From positions 186,001 through 250,000 of the forward strand of contig NZ_VSSR01000021.1 of the NCBI RefSeq assembly GCF_008123515.1: a stretch of 64,000 bases of DNA. Reading direction: 5' to 3'. The number at the start of each line of letters is the position of its first letter. The stretch's first letter is position 1. The stretch comes from Bradyrhizobium cytisi (lineage in GTDB: Bacteria; Pseudomonadota; Alphaproteobacteria; Rhizobiales; Xanthobacteraceae). Of the stretch, positions 1 through 9,009 are shown one piece after another. The translations under genes and the position numbers were made by a program. The notes beneath the pieces are model-generated. The model worked only from the letters and a program-made list of their open reading frames with translations, did not search any database and had not been told where the DNA came from.

Positions 1-236
1 GTCTCCTCGACGGCGACCCTGACCACCTCAGGGACTTCGGTCGGGGTCAGCGAGAAGAACTCTCCGGTGCCGCCGGCGGCGAATAGACCTGCGACATCAT
101 AGCCGCACAGCCAGTCCATGTTGGCGCGATAGGTGGTCTCGTCGAAGGAATAGTCAGCCTTGAACGGCGTGACGGGGAAGGACAGGAGGCCGGATCCGAT
201 CTTCTCGGCCATTTCCTGCGGGGTCATCTTGCTCAT
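1..236 (-). CDS. kdgD: 5-dehydro-4-deoxyglucarate dehydratase, N-terminal part (runs off window)
   Basis: Only the first 78 or so codons are inside the window; the gene continues beyond base 1. The N-terminus carries the pattern of the DapA/KdgD aldolase family, with SFPVTPF near residue 19 and the [12 protein letters not shown] block around residue 54 that lines the substrate-carboxylate pocket. In this family GEF rather than GE(Y/A) is typical of KdgD, which dehydrates and decarboxylates 5-dehydro-4-deoxy-D-glucarate to alpha-ketoglutarate semialdehyde in the cytoplasm. The start at 236 is the first ATG and sits just after an AGGGAGCAGCGCC-type leader. Upstream on the same strand lie a LysR regulator and a sugar-acid MFS permease, which fits a glucarate/galactarate catabolic locus. 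Confidence 0.85.
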   Translation of the reverse strand, partial: MSKMTPQEMAEKIGSGLLSFPVTPFKADYSFDETTYRANMDWLCGYDVAGLFAAGGTGEFFSLTPTEVPEVVRVAVEE

Positions 237-363
237 GGGCGCTGCTCCCTGTTTCTCGTGTTGTGGCGGCCGCAACAAGGCCGCGCGTCCATGCGCCGCT
301 GTTTAGGAGACCGTTCGATGCGCGTCCAAGCCAAAGCCTATATCGACCGATGCGGATTGAGCA

Positions 364-1269
364 TCAATCTTCCATCACCTCGGCCGAGGACAATTCGCTG
401 GCGATCTTGACCAGCGCGGACAGCAGCGGATTCTCGTCGTCGCGGCGCCAGACCATGAAGAGCTCGACCGGAACGCGGTTGCGCAGCTTCAGCGGCCGCA
501 GCCGAACGTCGGAGATTTTCAGGCCGGCGGCCGCGGCCGGCACGATGGCGAGGCCAAGGCCGGCGCGCACCATCGCGAGGATCGAGTGGATCTGGCTCAG
601 ATGCTGGACATAGCGTGGCAGGATGTCGGCGCGGGTGAACAGCGCGACCAGGAGATCGTGGAAGTAGCGGCTCTCATAGGGCGAATACATCACGAAGGGC
701 TGGCCGTCGAAGTCCTTGATGGTGATGCTGTCGGCATTCGCCAGCGGATGCTTCTTCGGGATCGCGGCGAGCAGCGGCTCGGCGACGACGCGGCGGCTGG
801 CAAGCTCGGGTCGCGCGATCGGCGGGCGCAGCAGGCCGGCATCGATCTGGCCCGAGGTCAGCGCCTCGAACTGGTCGCCTGAGACCATCTCCTTCAGCGA
901 AAAATCGACCTCCGGCAGCTTGGCGCGGCAGGCCGCGACCAACTCGGGCAGGAAGCCGTAGGCGGCCGCGGCCGTAAAGCCGATCTTCAGCGAGCCGATT
1001 TTGCCGAGCGCGATGCGGCGGGCGACCTGCGAGGCGCTTTCCGCGAGCTTCAGGATGCGGCGGGCCTCGGGCAGAAAGCTGCGCCCCGCCGGCGTCAGGC
1101 GCACCGAACGGCTGGTGCGCTCCAGCAGCGGCGCGTCGATGATGTGCTCCAGCACCTGGATCTGCCGCGATAGCGGCGGCTGGGTCATGTTCAGCCGCGC
1201 CGCGGCACGGCCAAAGTGCAGTTCTTCGGCCACCGTGACGAAACAGCGGAGCTGGTTGAGGTCGAACAT
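364..1269 (-). CDS. LysR-family transcriptional regulator
   Basis: A 301-residue LysR regulator. Residues 1-60 form the winged helix-turn-helix (FDLNQLRCFVTVAEELHFGR, then the recognition helix with TQPPLSRQIQ). The rest is the periplasmic-binding-like effector domain. I chose the ATG at 1269 because homologues begin with MFDLNQL; an in-frame start at 1317 would add 16 unrelated residues. It lies between the MFS permease gene and kdgD on the same strand, 127 bases upstream of kdgD, so it probably controls the sugar-acid genes; the true effector is not visible in the sequence. Confidence 0.88.
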   Translation of the reverse strand: MFDLNQLRCFVTVAEELHFGRAAARLNMTQPPLSRQIQVLEHIIDAPLLERTSRSVRLTPAGRSFLPEARRILKLAESASQVARRIALGKIGSLKIGFTAAAAYGFLPELVAACRAKLPEVDFSLKEMVSGDQFEALTSGQIDAGLLRPPIARPELASRRVVAEPLLAAIPKKHPLANADSITIKDFDGQPFVMYSPYESRYFHDLLVALFTRADILPRYVQHLSQIHSILAMVRAGLGLAIVPAAAAGLKISDVRLRPLKLRNRVPVELFMVWRRDDENPLLSALVKIASELSSAEVMED

Positions 1270-1337
1270 CGATACATGCCTTAGATGAATAAGGCGTTTC
1301 CCCGGCACTTCTAGCATCGATCATCCCCAAAACAAAG

Positions 1338-1360
1338 ACGGCGGCCTTGTGAGCCGCCGT
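1338..1360 (-). terminator. Intrinsic terminator after the MFS permease gene
   Basis: A perfect 8-bp stem (ACGGCGGC / GCCGCCGT) with a 7-base loop. Read on the minus strand it is followed by a T-rich run (CTTTGTTTTGG). It separates the permease gene from the LysR gene, so the two are likely separate transcripts. Confidence 0.6.
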
Positions 1361-1395
1361 TGAGTTGCCTGTCCCGCTCCGATCACTCGGAGCGC

Positions 1396-2748
1396 TCAGG
1401 AGGAACGTTTGAGCACCACCCGCTCGATCTTGCCGACCACCACGAGATAGGCGACCGCGGCCACCAGCGCGTTGATGCCGACGAACACCAAGGCACCGTT
1501 GAAGGAGCCGGTCGCGGCCACGATGTAGCCGATCACGATGGGCGTGGTGATCGAGGAGAGATTGCCGAAGGAGTTGAACAGGCCGCCGGAGACGCCGCCG
1601 GCCTCCTTGGGGGAGGTGTCGGAGACGACCGCCCAGCCGAGCGCGCCGATGCCCTTGCCGAAGAAAGCGAGCGCCATGAAGCCGACCACCAGCGCCTGGC
1701 CGTCGACATAGTTGCAGGCGATGATTGACATCGACAGCAGCATGCCGCCGACGATCGGGATCTTGCGCGCCATGGTCAGCGATCCGGTCTTGCGCAGGAT
1801 GGCGTCGGAGATGACGCCGCCGAGTACGCCGCCGATGAAGCCGCACAGCGCGGGCAGCGTCGCGACGAAGCCGGCTTGCAGGATCGACAGGCCGCGCTCC
1901 TTGACCAAGTACACCGGGAACCAGGTCAGGAAGAAATAGGTCAGCGTGTTGATGCAGTACTGGCCGAGATAGACGCCGAGCATCATACGGTTGGAGAGCA
2001 GCTGGCGGATATGGTCCCATTTCGGGCCGGAATCCGGCGCACGCTCGCTCTTCACATCGTCCTTGGGCGCGTCGAGATCGACCAGCGCGCCGCCTTCCTT
2101 GATGTAGTCGAACTCGGCCTCGTTGATCGAAGGATGCTCCTTTGGTCCGTAGACGGTCTTGATCCAGGCGAGGCCCATGATGACGCCGAGGCCGCCCATC
2201 ACGAAGAACACGTAGCGCCAGCCGTAATCATGGGCGATCCAGCCCATTAGCGGCGCGAAGATCACGGTGGCGAAATACTGTCCCGAATTGAAGAAGGCCG
2301 ATGCGGTGCCGCGCTCATTGCCGGGAAACCAGGCGGCGACGATGCGGGCATTAGCGGGGAAGGACGGCGCTTCCGCGACGCCGACCAGGAGGCGAAGCGC
2401 GAACAGCACGACGATCGCAGCGCCGGCGCCGAAGAAGCCGACCCAGCCCTGCATCATCGTGAACAGCGACCAGACGATGATGCTGAAGGCATAGACGAGG
2501 CGCGAGCCGTAGCGGTCGAGCAGCCAGCCGCCCGGCACCTGCGCGGCGACATAGGACCAGCCGAACGCCGAGAAGATCCAGCCCATGGCGACGGGATCGA
2601 GATGAAGTTCCTTGGCGAGCGCGGGGCCCGCGATCGAGAGCGTGGCGCGGTCGGCGTAATTGACGGTCGTGACCAGGAACAGCATGGTCACGATGAACAG
2701 CCTGACGCGAGACCTCCTCACGTCGGTTGCGGACACGACTGCGCTCAT
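1396..2748 (-). CDS. MFS transporter, glucarate/galactarate (GudP-like, ACS family)
   Basis: A 450-residue, 12-helix major facilitator. The first helix has NYADRATLSIAGPAL and the loop 2-3 region has GGWLLDRYGSRLVYAFS, both typical of the anion:cation symporter (ACS) branch that includes GudP, GarP and ExuT. Helix 4-5 has LLVGVAEAPSFPANARIVAAW, also a GudP-like signature. It lies upstream of a LysR gene and kdgD on the same strand, so uptake of glucarate, galactarate or a related sugar acid is the simplest reading. Specificity within ACS cannot be fixed from sequence. Confidence 0.85.
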   Translation of the reverse strand: MSAVVSATDVRRSRVRLFIVTMLFLVTTVNYADRATLSIAGPALAKELHLDPVAMGWIFSAFGWSYVAAQVPGGWLLDRYGSRLVYAFSIIVWSLFTMMQGWVGFFGAGAAIVVLFALRLLVGVAEAPSFPANARIVAAWFPGNERGTASAFFNSGQYFATVIFAPLMGWIAHDYGWRYVFFVMGGLGVIMGLAWIKTVYGPKEHPSINEAEFDYIKEGGALVDLDAPKDDVKSERAPDSGPKWDHIRQLLSNRMMLGVYLGQYCINTLTYFFLTWFPVYLVKERGLSILQAGFVATLPALCGFIGGVLGGVISDAILRKTGSLTMARKIPIVGGMLLSMSIIACNYVDGQALVVGFMALAFFGKGIGALGWAVVSDTSPKEAGGVSGGLFNSFGNLSSITTPIVIGYIVAATGSFNGALVFVGINALVAAVAYLVVVGKIERVVLKRSS

Positions 2749-2916
2749 CAGGCGCCTCCTTAGAACTCGAAATGTTTCCTCACCACGACTCCTAGAGGCG
2801 CACGCGGGAAAGTGTCCAAGTTCAAGGGAGTATCGATTGATACCGTTTTTGAATTGATGGAACGAGGTGGCGCCAAGAACCAGGATCGCTCGCTTCGCGG
2901 GCGATGGCGTGAGTGT

Positions 2917-2944
2917 GCGGCGGAGGGCTGTCGCCCTCCGCCGC
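2917..2944 (-). terminator. Hairpin terminator after the phosphodiesterase gene
   Basis: A perfect 12-bp stem (GCGGCGGAGGGC / GCCCTCCGCCGC) with a TGTC loop, 22 bases beyond the stop codon at 2967. There is no clear T tract on the minus strand, so it could be a repeat-derived hairpin. Confidence 0.5.
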
Positions 2945-2966
2945 CTCGGGGATCAGTCGCGAAGGA

Positions 2967-4571
2967 TCAGTCCTTCAGCCGTACGCCCGGCAGCAGGCGG
3001 GTATGGTCCTCGCCGCGCACCGCCTCGAGCTCGTCCGGCTCCAGGCCGAGCGCCCTCAGGATGGTAGGCGCGACCTGCCTGTTCGCGACGCGCTCATCGA
3101 CGACCGAGGGACCCAGTTTCGGATTGGAGACGACGAGCAGGACGTGCGTATCGTCCTCGGCGAAGCCGCCGTGCTCGGCGATCTTCTTCTTGCTCGCGCT
3201 ATAGATCGTGCCGGCGATCGGCTGGATGATGATATCGGGCGTACGGCCGGCCGCGGGATCGCCGAACCGATCTACGAGCTCCTCGCCGGCATAGATCTTC
3301 TCGATGTGAGCCCGGTTGCTGGCCTTGCGGTCAGCCTCGAGGATCGCGGCGGCTTTAGCAGCGTCATTCTGGTCCTTGAGCCAGATCAGGGCAACGTCAT
3401 CGGCAGTTTCCTGGGCCAGTGCAACGCCGCCATTCGTCAGCAGGTCAGCCGGATCGGTTACGTCGGCGCGCGTGCCGCCGCCCAGCTTCGGGTTGGTGCT
3501 GCCGGTCAGCATGTGAAGCTTGTTCACGTCGATCGGCGACTGGCCATGCTTGGCGCCGACGATGATAAGCGTGTCACGGGCGAGGTGCTGGTCCGCCAGC
3601 GCATCCAGCATCTGGCCAAGCGAGGCCTCGACGAAGTCGAGCGACGCCTGTAGTTGCGCACTCGGCGTTGCCGCGGCGTCCAGATAGCCGTCGGCGGTCA
3701 CCTTCTGGCCGACGCTGACGGCCTGAAAATTCATGCCAAAGATCGCGGGAACGCCGACCTTGGTTGTACCGGTGTGATCGAAGCCCTTGATCCAGTTGAG
3801 CACGGCCTTGACCTTGAGCTCGTCATAGGTGCGCGTGAAGCTCGGATCGGTGGTCCAGTCTGCGCCGGGCTGCCCCGGCACCGAGGTCGAGTTGATCTCG
3901 GGCGTATAGAGCTCATCGAGTCCCTTGCCGGACGGACCGCTGACGATTTCGTAGGCGGGGTGCTTGTCCGACCAAGCGGTGCGCCGACCCGCCTCGTGGA
4001 TTACTTCCATAATGGTGTTGAGCCGCTGGAATTGATGCGGATAGACCGGCTCGCATTTACCGGCCTTCAGGCGCATGGGCAGGTGCGTCGGATCGATATG
4101 GTTGGAGCCGGCAGGGCCGCCACCGTCGAGCTTCGTCAGGTCATAGTCGATCGATTCATCGAAGAGCGTCTCGGTTCCGGGATTGCCCTGGCAGTTGCTG
4201 CCGGGGGCGAACAGTGTGCGGTCGTAGGAATCGTCATAGAACACGCCATGGGTTTTCGGCGAACCGCCGGTCATGAACGCAAGGAGGCCCGGGAAGGAGT
4301 CCGAGGGCCGGGAGGTATGTGCATCGGTAAAGTGGACCCCATGCGCGAGCAGCCTGGCGAAGCTCGACGCAGGATGGGAACCGACATAATGCTGAAGGTC
4401 GACCTCATGCATGCCGTCGACGCTGATCAGCAGGACGTGCTTGACGTTGCTCTTGTCCTTGTCCTTGTCCCTGTCGTCGGCGTGCGCGAATGATGGTGCC
4501 AAGAGCGAAAGACTCAGGGTCGAAGCAAAGGCAAGAGCGACGGCCGCATGGGGCCGCTTTACGATCGTCAT
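2967..4571 (-). CDS. Secreted type I phosphodiesterase / nucleotide pyrophosphatase family protein
   Basis: A 534-residue alkaline-phosphatase-superfamily protein. Residues 1-31 are a Sec signal peptide ending AHADD, followed by a short Asp/Lys-rich stretch. Metal-site features of the phosphodiesterase family are visible: ISVDGM after the signal peptide, a PSDSFPG block where the nucleophile (Thr or Ser) sits, SDKHPAYE, GAKHGQSPID and EHGGF. It probably hydrolyses phosphodiester or pyrophosphate bonds in the periplasm; the substrate is not predictable. It is monocistronic, with a hairpin after its stop and about 220 bases of leader region. Confidence 0.8.
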   Translation of the reverse strand: MTIVKRPHAAVALAFASTLSLSLLAPSFAHADDRDKDKDKSNVKHVLLISVDGMHEVDLQHYVGSHPASSFARLLAHGVHFTDAHTSRPSDSFPGLLAFMTGGSPKTHGVFYDDSYDRTLFAPGSNCQGNPGTETLFDESIDYDLTKLDGGGPAGSNHIDPTHLPMRLKAGKCEPVYPHQFQRLNTIMEVIHEAGRRTAWSDKHPAYEIVSGPSGKGLDELYTPEINSTSVPGQPGADWTTDPSFTRTYDELKVKAVLNWIKGFDHTGTTKVGVPAIFGMNFQAVSVGQKVTADGYLDAAATPSAQLQASLDFVEASLGQMLDALADQHLARDTLIIVGAKHGQSPIDVNKLHMLTGSTNPKLGGGTRADVTDPADLLTNGGVALAQETADDVALIWLKDQNDAAKAAAILEADRKASNRAHIEKIYAGEELVDRFGDPAAGRTPDIIIQPIAGTIYSASKKKIAEHGGFAEDDTHVLLVVSNPKLGPSVVDERVANRQVAPTILRALGLEPDELEAVRGEDHTRLLPGVRLKD

Positions 4572-4794
4572 TATTGGACTCCCCAGTGGTGTCTGTTGTT
4601 GGTTGACGTGCAGTCGGGCGACACCGCGCAGCGGAGAGCCTGCGCTCCCGTCGCGTGCGTCAATTTGTAGCGTTGGGAAAACTAGGCAGCGGCGATGAAC
4701 GTTGGATGACGCTGCGATTACGTGGCGCGCGAAAATTTGCCTGTGTGCGGCGGCGTCAGCTCCTCAAGTCGGATGAACGCCAACGCCAAAACAC
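4572..4794. other. Intergenic gap between two secreted hydrolase genes
   Basis: About 220 bases between two minus-strand genes. It must carry the promoter of the phosphodiesterase gene and the 3' end of the next transcript. I see no convincing terminator or known operator. Confidence 0.4.
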
Positions 4795-6747
4795 CTATTG
4801 CTGCGCGCTCGGCAGAAGCGGAGCCAGCAGTCCGCGTGTGACGCCTGGGGGCACCGCATCCAACCCGAGCACCGCGCTCGCAGCCGGCAGTGTGGCGTCT
4901 GCCATCGCGGCGTGGCCTTCGGCGCTCGGATGCACGGCGCCGCCATAGACCGCCGAGAGCACGCCCCAGGTCGCGTCGTGGATGTCGGTCGGCTGGCTCG
5001 CCGACGGCAACCCTTGCGGATAAGTCATCGCTGCAAAATAGCTGTCATTGGCATCGCGGATCCAGCGCGCGCGCGGCAGGTAGGCGCGATATTCCGAGGC
5101 GCCGCGGCCGCACAGCATCGGCTGGCTCGCCGCGCTGACGATATCCGGATTGAAGCTCTGGCCGTTCTCGGCGAAGCAGGTGCGATCGAATTCGGGATCA
5201 TTGCCGGAATGAGCGCAAAAACCGTGATCGGCGAACGCAGCCTGATGCGTGTCGACGAAGGTCATGCGGTCAGCCTCGGGATCGCGGCACAGCGCGCCGT
5301 TCGTGCAGGTGGCGAGCCCCTTCAGTTGTGGCAGGAACTCGGTGTCGACGAAGGTCGAGACGCGGGCGAGACGTTGCGGATCGGCATTGAACGCGGGATG
5401 GATGTCGAAGCCGCCACGGCCACCGCGGCAGGGCACGCCGCCGTCGGCCAGCGCCGGATTGCCGTAGGAGACGTAGACCACGTGCGAGAGATCGTCGCCG
5501 ACCAGCGGCTTCAGCGCCTCGCGCAGCTTGACGAAATTCTGCGGCAGCTCGCGCTGGAGCGCATCGCGGGACTCGTCGACGCTCGCCATCACGCCGGAGC
5601 GGCGGAACAGGGCACGCTCAGTTGCGGTATCGACGATGACGTCGGCGACGAGACCGGAGAAGTAGACGTCGTTGGCGCCAATCGAGAGCAGCACCAGATC
5701 GAGATTGCGATCCGGCTGGCGTTTCTTGGCCGCGGTGAGCGCCTCGCGCAACTCCGCGACCTGGGCATTCACGCTGGTGTTGCAGACGCCGCTCTTGCCG
5801 GGCGGGCATTCGCGGGCGCGCTGCGAGCCGAGCAGCCCGTCGCTGATGCTGGCGCCGGTGCAGGCGAGCGGCAGATAGGTGACGGCGATATGGGTGTAGC
5901 GCACCGCGAGCGCGAGCGCGGTGCGGGCCTGGTAGCTGTAGAGCGAGCGGTGGCAAGGTGAGTTGAACCAGAGGGCACCGTAGCGCTGCCAGTTGGCGAG
6001 CGTATCCGGCGCCTCGCAGGCGCGACCGCCCTTGAAGCCAGCGCGGCTCGGCCGGTAATACTGTCCGCCGGCGGTGCCGAGATAGGAGCGGAAGCAAAAG
6101 CCCTCGTCCGACAGCGCCAGCGGCCGGTCCGGATTGCCTTCGCCGGAGGCGATGCTGTCGCCAAGGCCGGCGATGAAGATGTCGCGGACCTGGATCTCGG
6201 TTTGGACGCGCTGGCTCGGATCGGAGCCGGAGGAGACGTCGACGCTCGCGACCGTCTGCTTGCCGTAGCGGACCCGCAGATTGACCGGCTCGGCGCAGTC
6301 GAAGGTCGAGGTCTGTGGTCCGTCGCCGTCGTCGAACGACCAGGCGCAGGTGGCGCCGACCGGCACCGCGCCGGTCAAGCGCACGGTAATGGGGTGGTCG
6401 ATCGGGGTGATGTAGTTCTCTTTGACGTTGTCGCGGGTGCAGGGCTGGTTGACCCGGCCCTGGAGGTCGATGCAGAGCCGGTTGACCATGTTGCGGGCCC
6501 AGCCGCGGCCCTCGCTCTGCAGCTCCAGGGACTGTTCGGCGGCGAGGATGCTGCGGTTACGCGCATTCTCGACATGCAGCAGGAAGTCGCGCTCCTCGCG
6601 AAACAGGCGGAAGCGGTTGCGGACCTCCCAGTTGATCTGCATGGCGCCGGCATCCTGCGCGACTGCGCGCTGAAGCGGCAAAACGGTAAGGAGCCCGGCC
6701 AGCAGCAGGGCGCCCGAGAGAAAACGGCGAAGGGAAACAGGGATCAT
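4795..6747 (-). CDS. Secreted SGNH/GDSL-type hydrolase
   Basis: A 650-residue exported protein. The chosen ATG at 6747 gives a clean signal peptide (basic MIPVSLRRF, hydrophobic core, cleavage after RAVAQ); longer in-frame extensions upstream read into shadow sequence. The first 200 or so residues form a beta-rich region unlike the hydrolase fold. The SGNH blocks follow: block I as GLGDSIASGEGN, block III as SIGANDVYFSG, and block V as VHPSAEGHAAM. Many cysteines suggest disulfide bonds. Such proteins act as lipases or acyl esterases outside the cytoplasm; the substrate is unknown. It is larger than a typical 200-400 residue GDSL enzyme because of the N-terminal domain. Confidence 0.75.
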   Translation of the reverse strand: MIPVSLRRFLSGALLLAGLLTVLPLQRAVAQDAGAMQINWEVRNRFRLFREERDFLLHVENARNRSILAAEQSLELQSEGRGWARNMVNRLCIDLQGRVNQPCTRDNVKENYITPIDHPITVRLTGAVPVGATCAWSFDDGDGPQTSTFDCAEPVNLRVRYGKQTVASVDVSSGSDPSQRVQTEIQVRDIFIAGLGDSIASGEGNPDRPLALSDEGFCFRSYLGTAGGQYYRPSRAGFKGGRACEAPDTLANWQRYGALWFNSPCHRSLYSYQARTALALAVRYTHIAVTYLPLACTGASISDGLLGSQRARECPPGKSGVCNTSVNAQVAELREALTAAKKRQPDRNLDLVLLSIGANDVYFSGLVADVIVDTATERALFRRSGVMASVDESRDALQRELPQNFVKLREALKPLVGDDLSHVVYVSYGNPALADGGVPCRGGRGGFDIHPAFNADPQRLARVSTFVDTEFLPQLKGLATCTNGALCRDPEADRMTFVDTHQAAFADHGFCAHSGNDPEFDRTCFAENGQSFNPDIVSAASQPMLCGRGASEYRAYLPRARWIRDANDSYFAAMTYPQGLPSASQPTDIHDATWGVLSAVYGGAVHPSAEGHAAMADATLPAASAVLGLDAVPPGVTRGLLAPLLPSAQQ

Positions 6748-6860
6748 GGCCCGCGTCTTCAACGGCAAAGTTGAGGCGGAAATAAGAGAGCATAGCTCTC
6801 CGCCCCGCAACCTTTGTCTGCCGCCTTTTACGGGCTGCCGGCGTGACCGCTGGCTGGCCG

Positions 6861-7943
6861 TTATCGTTTGCTGGCCTGGCGCACCAGCCGCTCGCGCTCC
6901 ATCGGCGCCACCTGCTTGGGCAGGTTGGCTTGCGCGCAGGCTTCCGCCAGCCGTCGCCGCTCCTGCCAGGGCCGGACGACGTTCATCCAGAGCTCGCGGG
7001 TGCCCATGATGGAGATGGCGAGGCCGAACGGGATCACGAAATAGAGGATGCGGAAGACGAGCAGGGTCGCCAGCAGCTGCTCGCGGCCGAATTCGGGCAG
7101 TGCCACCAGCATGGCGGCGTCGAACACGCCGATCGAGCCCGGCGCATGGCTGGCGAAGCCCAGCAGCGTCGCCAGGATGAACACCACGGCGAGCGACAGG
7201 AAGTCGATCGGCGGATTGGCCGGCATCAGCAGGTACATCGCAAGAGCGCAGAAGCCGAGATCGACCACCCCGATCAGGATCTGCACCAGCGTTAACGGCG
7301 CGGACGGCAGCACGACCTTCCAGCCCTTTTGGCCGAGCTCGCGGCGTTTGTCGCCCATGCAGAGCCAGACCAGATAGGCGGCAATCGAGGCGAGGCCGCC
7401 GAGCGCGATCAGCCGATTGATCCACGACGGCAGCTGATCCATGTAGGAGGCCGCATCCGGGTGGATGGTCATGCCGATCGAGAGCACGAAGATGTTACCG
7501 AGCCAGAAGGTCAGTCCGGAGAGGAAACAGATCTTGGCGACGTCGATCGCATTCAGCCCGTAGTCCGAGTAAATCCGGAAACGGATCGCACCGCCCGTGA
7601 ACACGGTGGCGCCGATGTTGTGGCCGATCGAATAGGACGTGAAGCTCGACAGCGCTGCGATGCGGTAGGGCACGTGCTTCTTGCCGATCGTTCGCAGTGC
7701 AAAAAAATCGTAGAAGGTCAGCGTACAGAACGCGAAGAACACGCAGATCGCGGCCAGGCCGATATGCCCGCGGGGAATATCGCTCAATGCGGTCAGGATG
7801 ACGCCGGTATCGATGCCCTTGAGGGTCCGCAGCAGCGTGGTGACCGCGAAGGCGATGATCATCACGCTCGCGGCAATACCGAGCCGTCGCCAGCCGATCC
7901 ATCTCTTGAGGCCGCGTTTCAGCGCGGGCAGCATTCCGTGCAT
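6861..7943 (-). CDS. YbhN/UPF0104-type integral membrane protein (LPG-synthase TM domain family)
   Basis: A 360-residue polytopic membrane protein with about eight hydrophobic segments and the family blocks SYSIGHNIGATVFTGGAIRF and GFASHAPGSIGVFDAAML. The family is related to the flippase half of MprF, without the lysyltransferase domain, so a role in lipid translocation or envelope homeostasis is possible but not shown. The ATG at 7943 has a strong GGGAGG ribosome site 7 bases upstream. A long perfect hairpin lies in its 5' leader region. Confidence 0.75.
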   Translation of the reverse strand: MHGMLPALKRGLKRWIGWRRLGIAASVMIIAFAVTTLLRTLKGIDTGVILTALSDIPRGHIGLAAICVFFAFCTLTFYDFFALRTIGKKHVPYRIAALSSFTSYSIGHNIGATVFTGGAIRFRIYSDYGLNAIDVAKICFLSGLTFWLGNIFVLSIGMTIHPDAASYMDQLPSWINRLIALGGLASIAAYLVWLCMGDKRRELGQKGWKVVLPSAPLTLVQILIGVVDLGFCALAMYLLMPANPPIDFLSLAVVFILATLLGFASHAPGSIGVFDAAMLVALPEFGREQLLATLLVFRILYFVIPFGLAISIMGTRELWMNVVRPWQERRRLAEACAQANLPKQVAPMERERLVRQASKR

Positions 7944-7965
7944 TCATCCTCCCGGCGGGGGGCAA

Positions 7966-7996
7966 AACCGACCGGCCAGACATTGGCCGGTCGGTT
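7966..7996. promoter_or_regulatory. Perfect 13-bp inverted repeat upstream of the YbhN-like gene
   Basis: AACCGACCGGCCA and its exact complement flank a 5-base loop, beginning 23 bases upstream of the start codon at 7943. It may be an RNA leader hairpin or the operator of a dimeric regulator. No gene ends here on the plus strand, so it is unlikely to be an ordinary terminator. Confidence 0.4.
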
Positions 7997-8367
7997 GCGA
8001 TCAGTGCCCGAAATGAGCGTCGATCGCTAGGCATGATGTAGCTCATTTAAGGCAAAAACAGCGGCTTGTGCAGCCCTTGACAACGATAGGTTCTGCGCCG
8101 CACCGGCTGTTTTGTCATAAGTGGTTCACATGGCGCGCGCGTTAAGCATATGAGTCGGGGACCGATTTGCATCTTGCACCCCGGACGTTCAGATGGTTTC
8201 AAATCCTGCGGTCGCAAGCATTGTTCCAGCGCAACGCTGCGGGCTTTCTTTGGAACGACGGCGCCGTGGACAGGTTAGCGCCCCATCAGCGATCGAACAC
8301 GGCGAAACAGCGGCTTTGCGTGCAAGCCGATGCCGTCGTGTTCCCGAAACCCAGGAGGATCGGAACG
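7997..8367. other. Intergenic gap upstream of the DUF892 gene
   Basis: About 370 bases between divergent genes. An open reading frame extends upstream of the DUF892 start here, but its codons look unlike the family. The only signal I can name is an EcfG-like promoter at 8252-8276. Confidence 0.5.
8252..8276 (+). promoter_or_regulatory. Probable EcfG (general stress sigma factor) promoter
   Basis: GGAAC, 16 bases, then GGTT. The alphaproteobacterial general-stress consensus is GGAAC-N16/17-CGTT, so there is one mismatch in the -10 element. It lies about 90 bases upstream of the DUF892 start; DUF892 genes are frequent members of this regulon. Confidence 0.4.
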
Positions 8368-8874
8368 ATGGGACTGTTCACAAAAGACATCAAGACCATG
8401 AACGACCTGTTCGTGCATCAGCTGCAGGACATCTATTACGCCGAGCAGCAGCTCACCAAGGCGCTGCCGAAAATGGCAAATAAGGCGACCGATCCGCAGC
8501 TGAAGCAGGGCTTTTTGACGCACCTTGAAGAAACCAAGCAGCACGTCACGCGGCTCGAGGAAGTGTTCAAGATGCATGGTGCCCAGGTGAAGGCGGTCGA
8601 CTGTCCCGCAATCGACGGCATCATCGAGGAGGCCGCCGAGACCGCGGGCGAAGTCGCGGACAAGGCGGTGCTCGACGCGGCGCTGATCAACGCTGCGCAG
8701 GCCGCCGAGCATTATGAGATCGTCCGCTACGGCAGCCTGATTGCCTGGGCTAAGCAGCTCGGCCGCAGCGACTGCGCGTCCGTGCTCGCGAAAACGCTCG
8801 AGGAAGAGAAGGCGACGGACAAGAAGCTGACCTCGCTTGCCGAGAGCAAGGTGAACCTGCGGGCGGCGAGCTAA
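8368..8874 (+). CDS. Ferritin-like DUF892 (YciE/YciF-type) stress protein
   Basis: A 168-residue, four-helix ferritin-like protein of the DUF892 family. The N-terminal helix has DLFVHQLQDIYYAEQQLTKALP, and later helices carry HLEETKQHVTRLEEVF and AAEHYEIVRYGSL, including the Glu and His residues that can bind a di-metal centre. The ATG at 8368 follows AGGAGG and gives the family length; an in-frame start at 8167 would add 67 unrelated residues. The family is induced by osmotic, desiccation and general stress; its biochemical role is unsettled. Confidence 0.85.
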   Translation: MGLFTKDIKTMNDLFVHQLQDIYYAEQQLTKALPKMANKATDPQLKQGFLTHLEETKQHVTRLEEVFKMHGAQVKAVDCPAIDGIIEEAAETAGEVADKAVLDAALINAAQAAEHYEIVRYGSLIAWAKQLGRSDCASVLAKTLEEEKATDKKLTSLAESKVNLRAAS

Positions 8875-8887
8875 GGCTTAGCCGCAA

Positions 8888-8917
8888 GAGCGCCGCGCGG
8901 TCATCCGCGCGGCGCTC
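8888..8917 (+). terminator. Hairpin terminator after the DUF892 gene
   Basis: A perfect 13-bp stem (GAGCGCCGCGCGG and complement) with a TCAT loop, 14 bases after the stop. There is no U tract, which is common for terminators in GC-rich genomes. Confidence 0.55.
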
Positions 8918-9009
8918 GCCTGTCGCGCATCCATCATTCGGTCATTGTCGAAACATGACGGCTGGGCGGTGGCGTATATGTCGCATGGGGCTGCAATCGA
9001 GGTGGCAGC

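Noticed and set aside
674..2020. 448-residue frame across the LysR and MFS genes on the minus strand
   Set aside because: It is Arg/Ala-rich shadow sequence crossing two real genes and a terminator.
4440..4480. Short tandem CTTGTC repeats
   Set aside because: They encode the Asp/Lys-rich linker after the signal peptide of the phosphodiesterase and need no other explanation.
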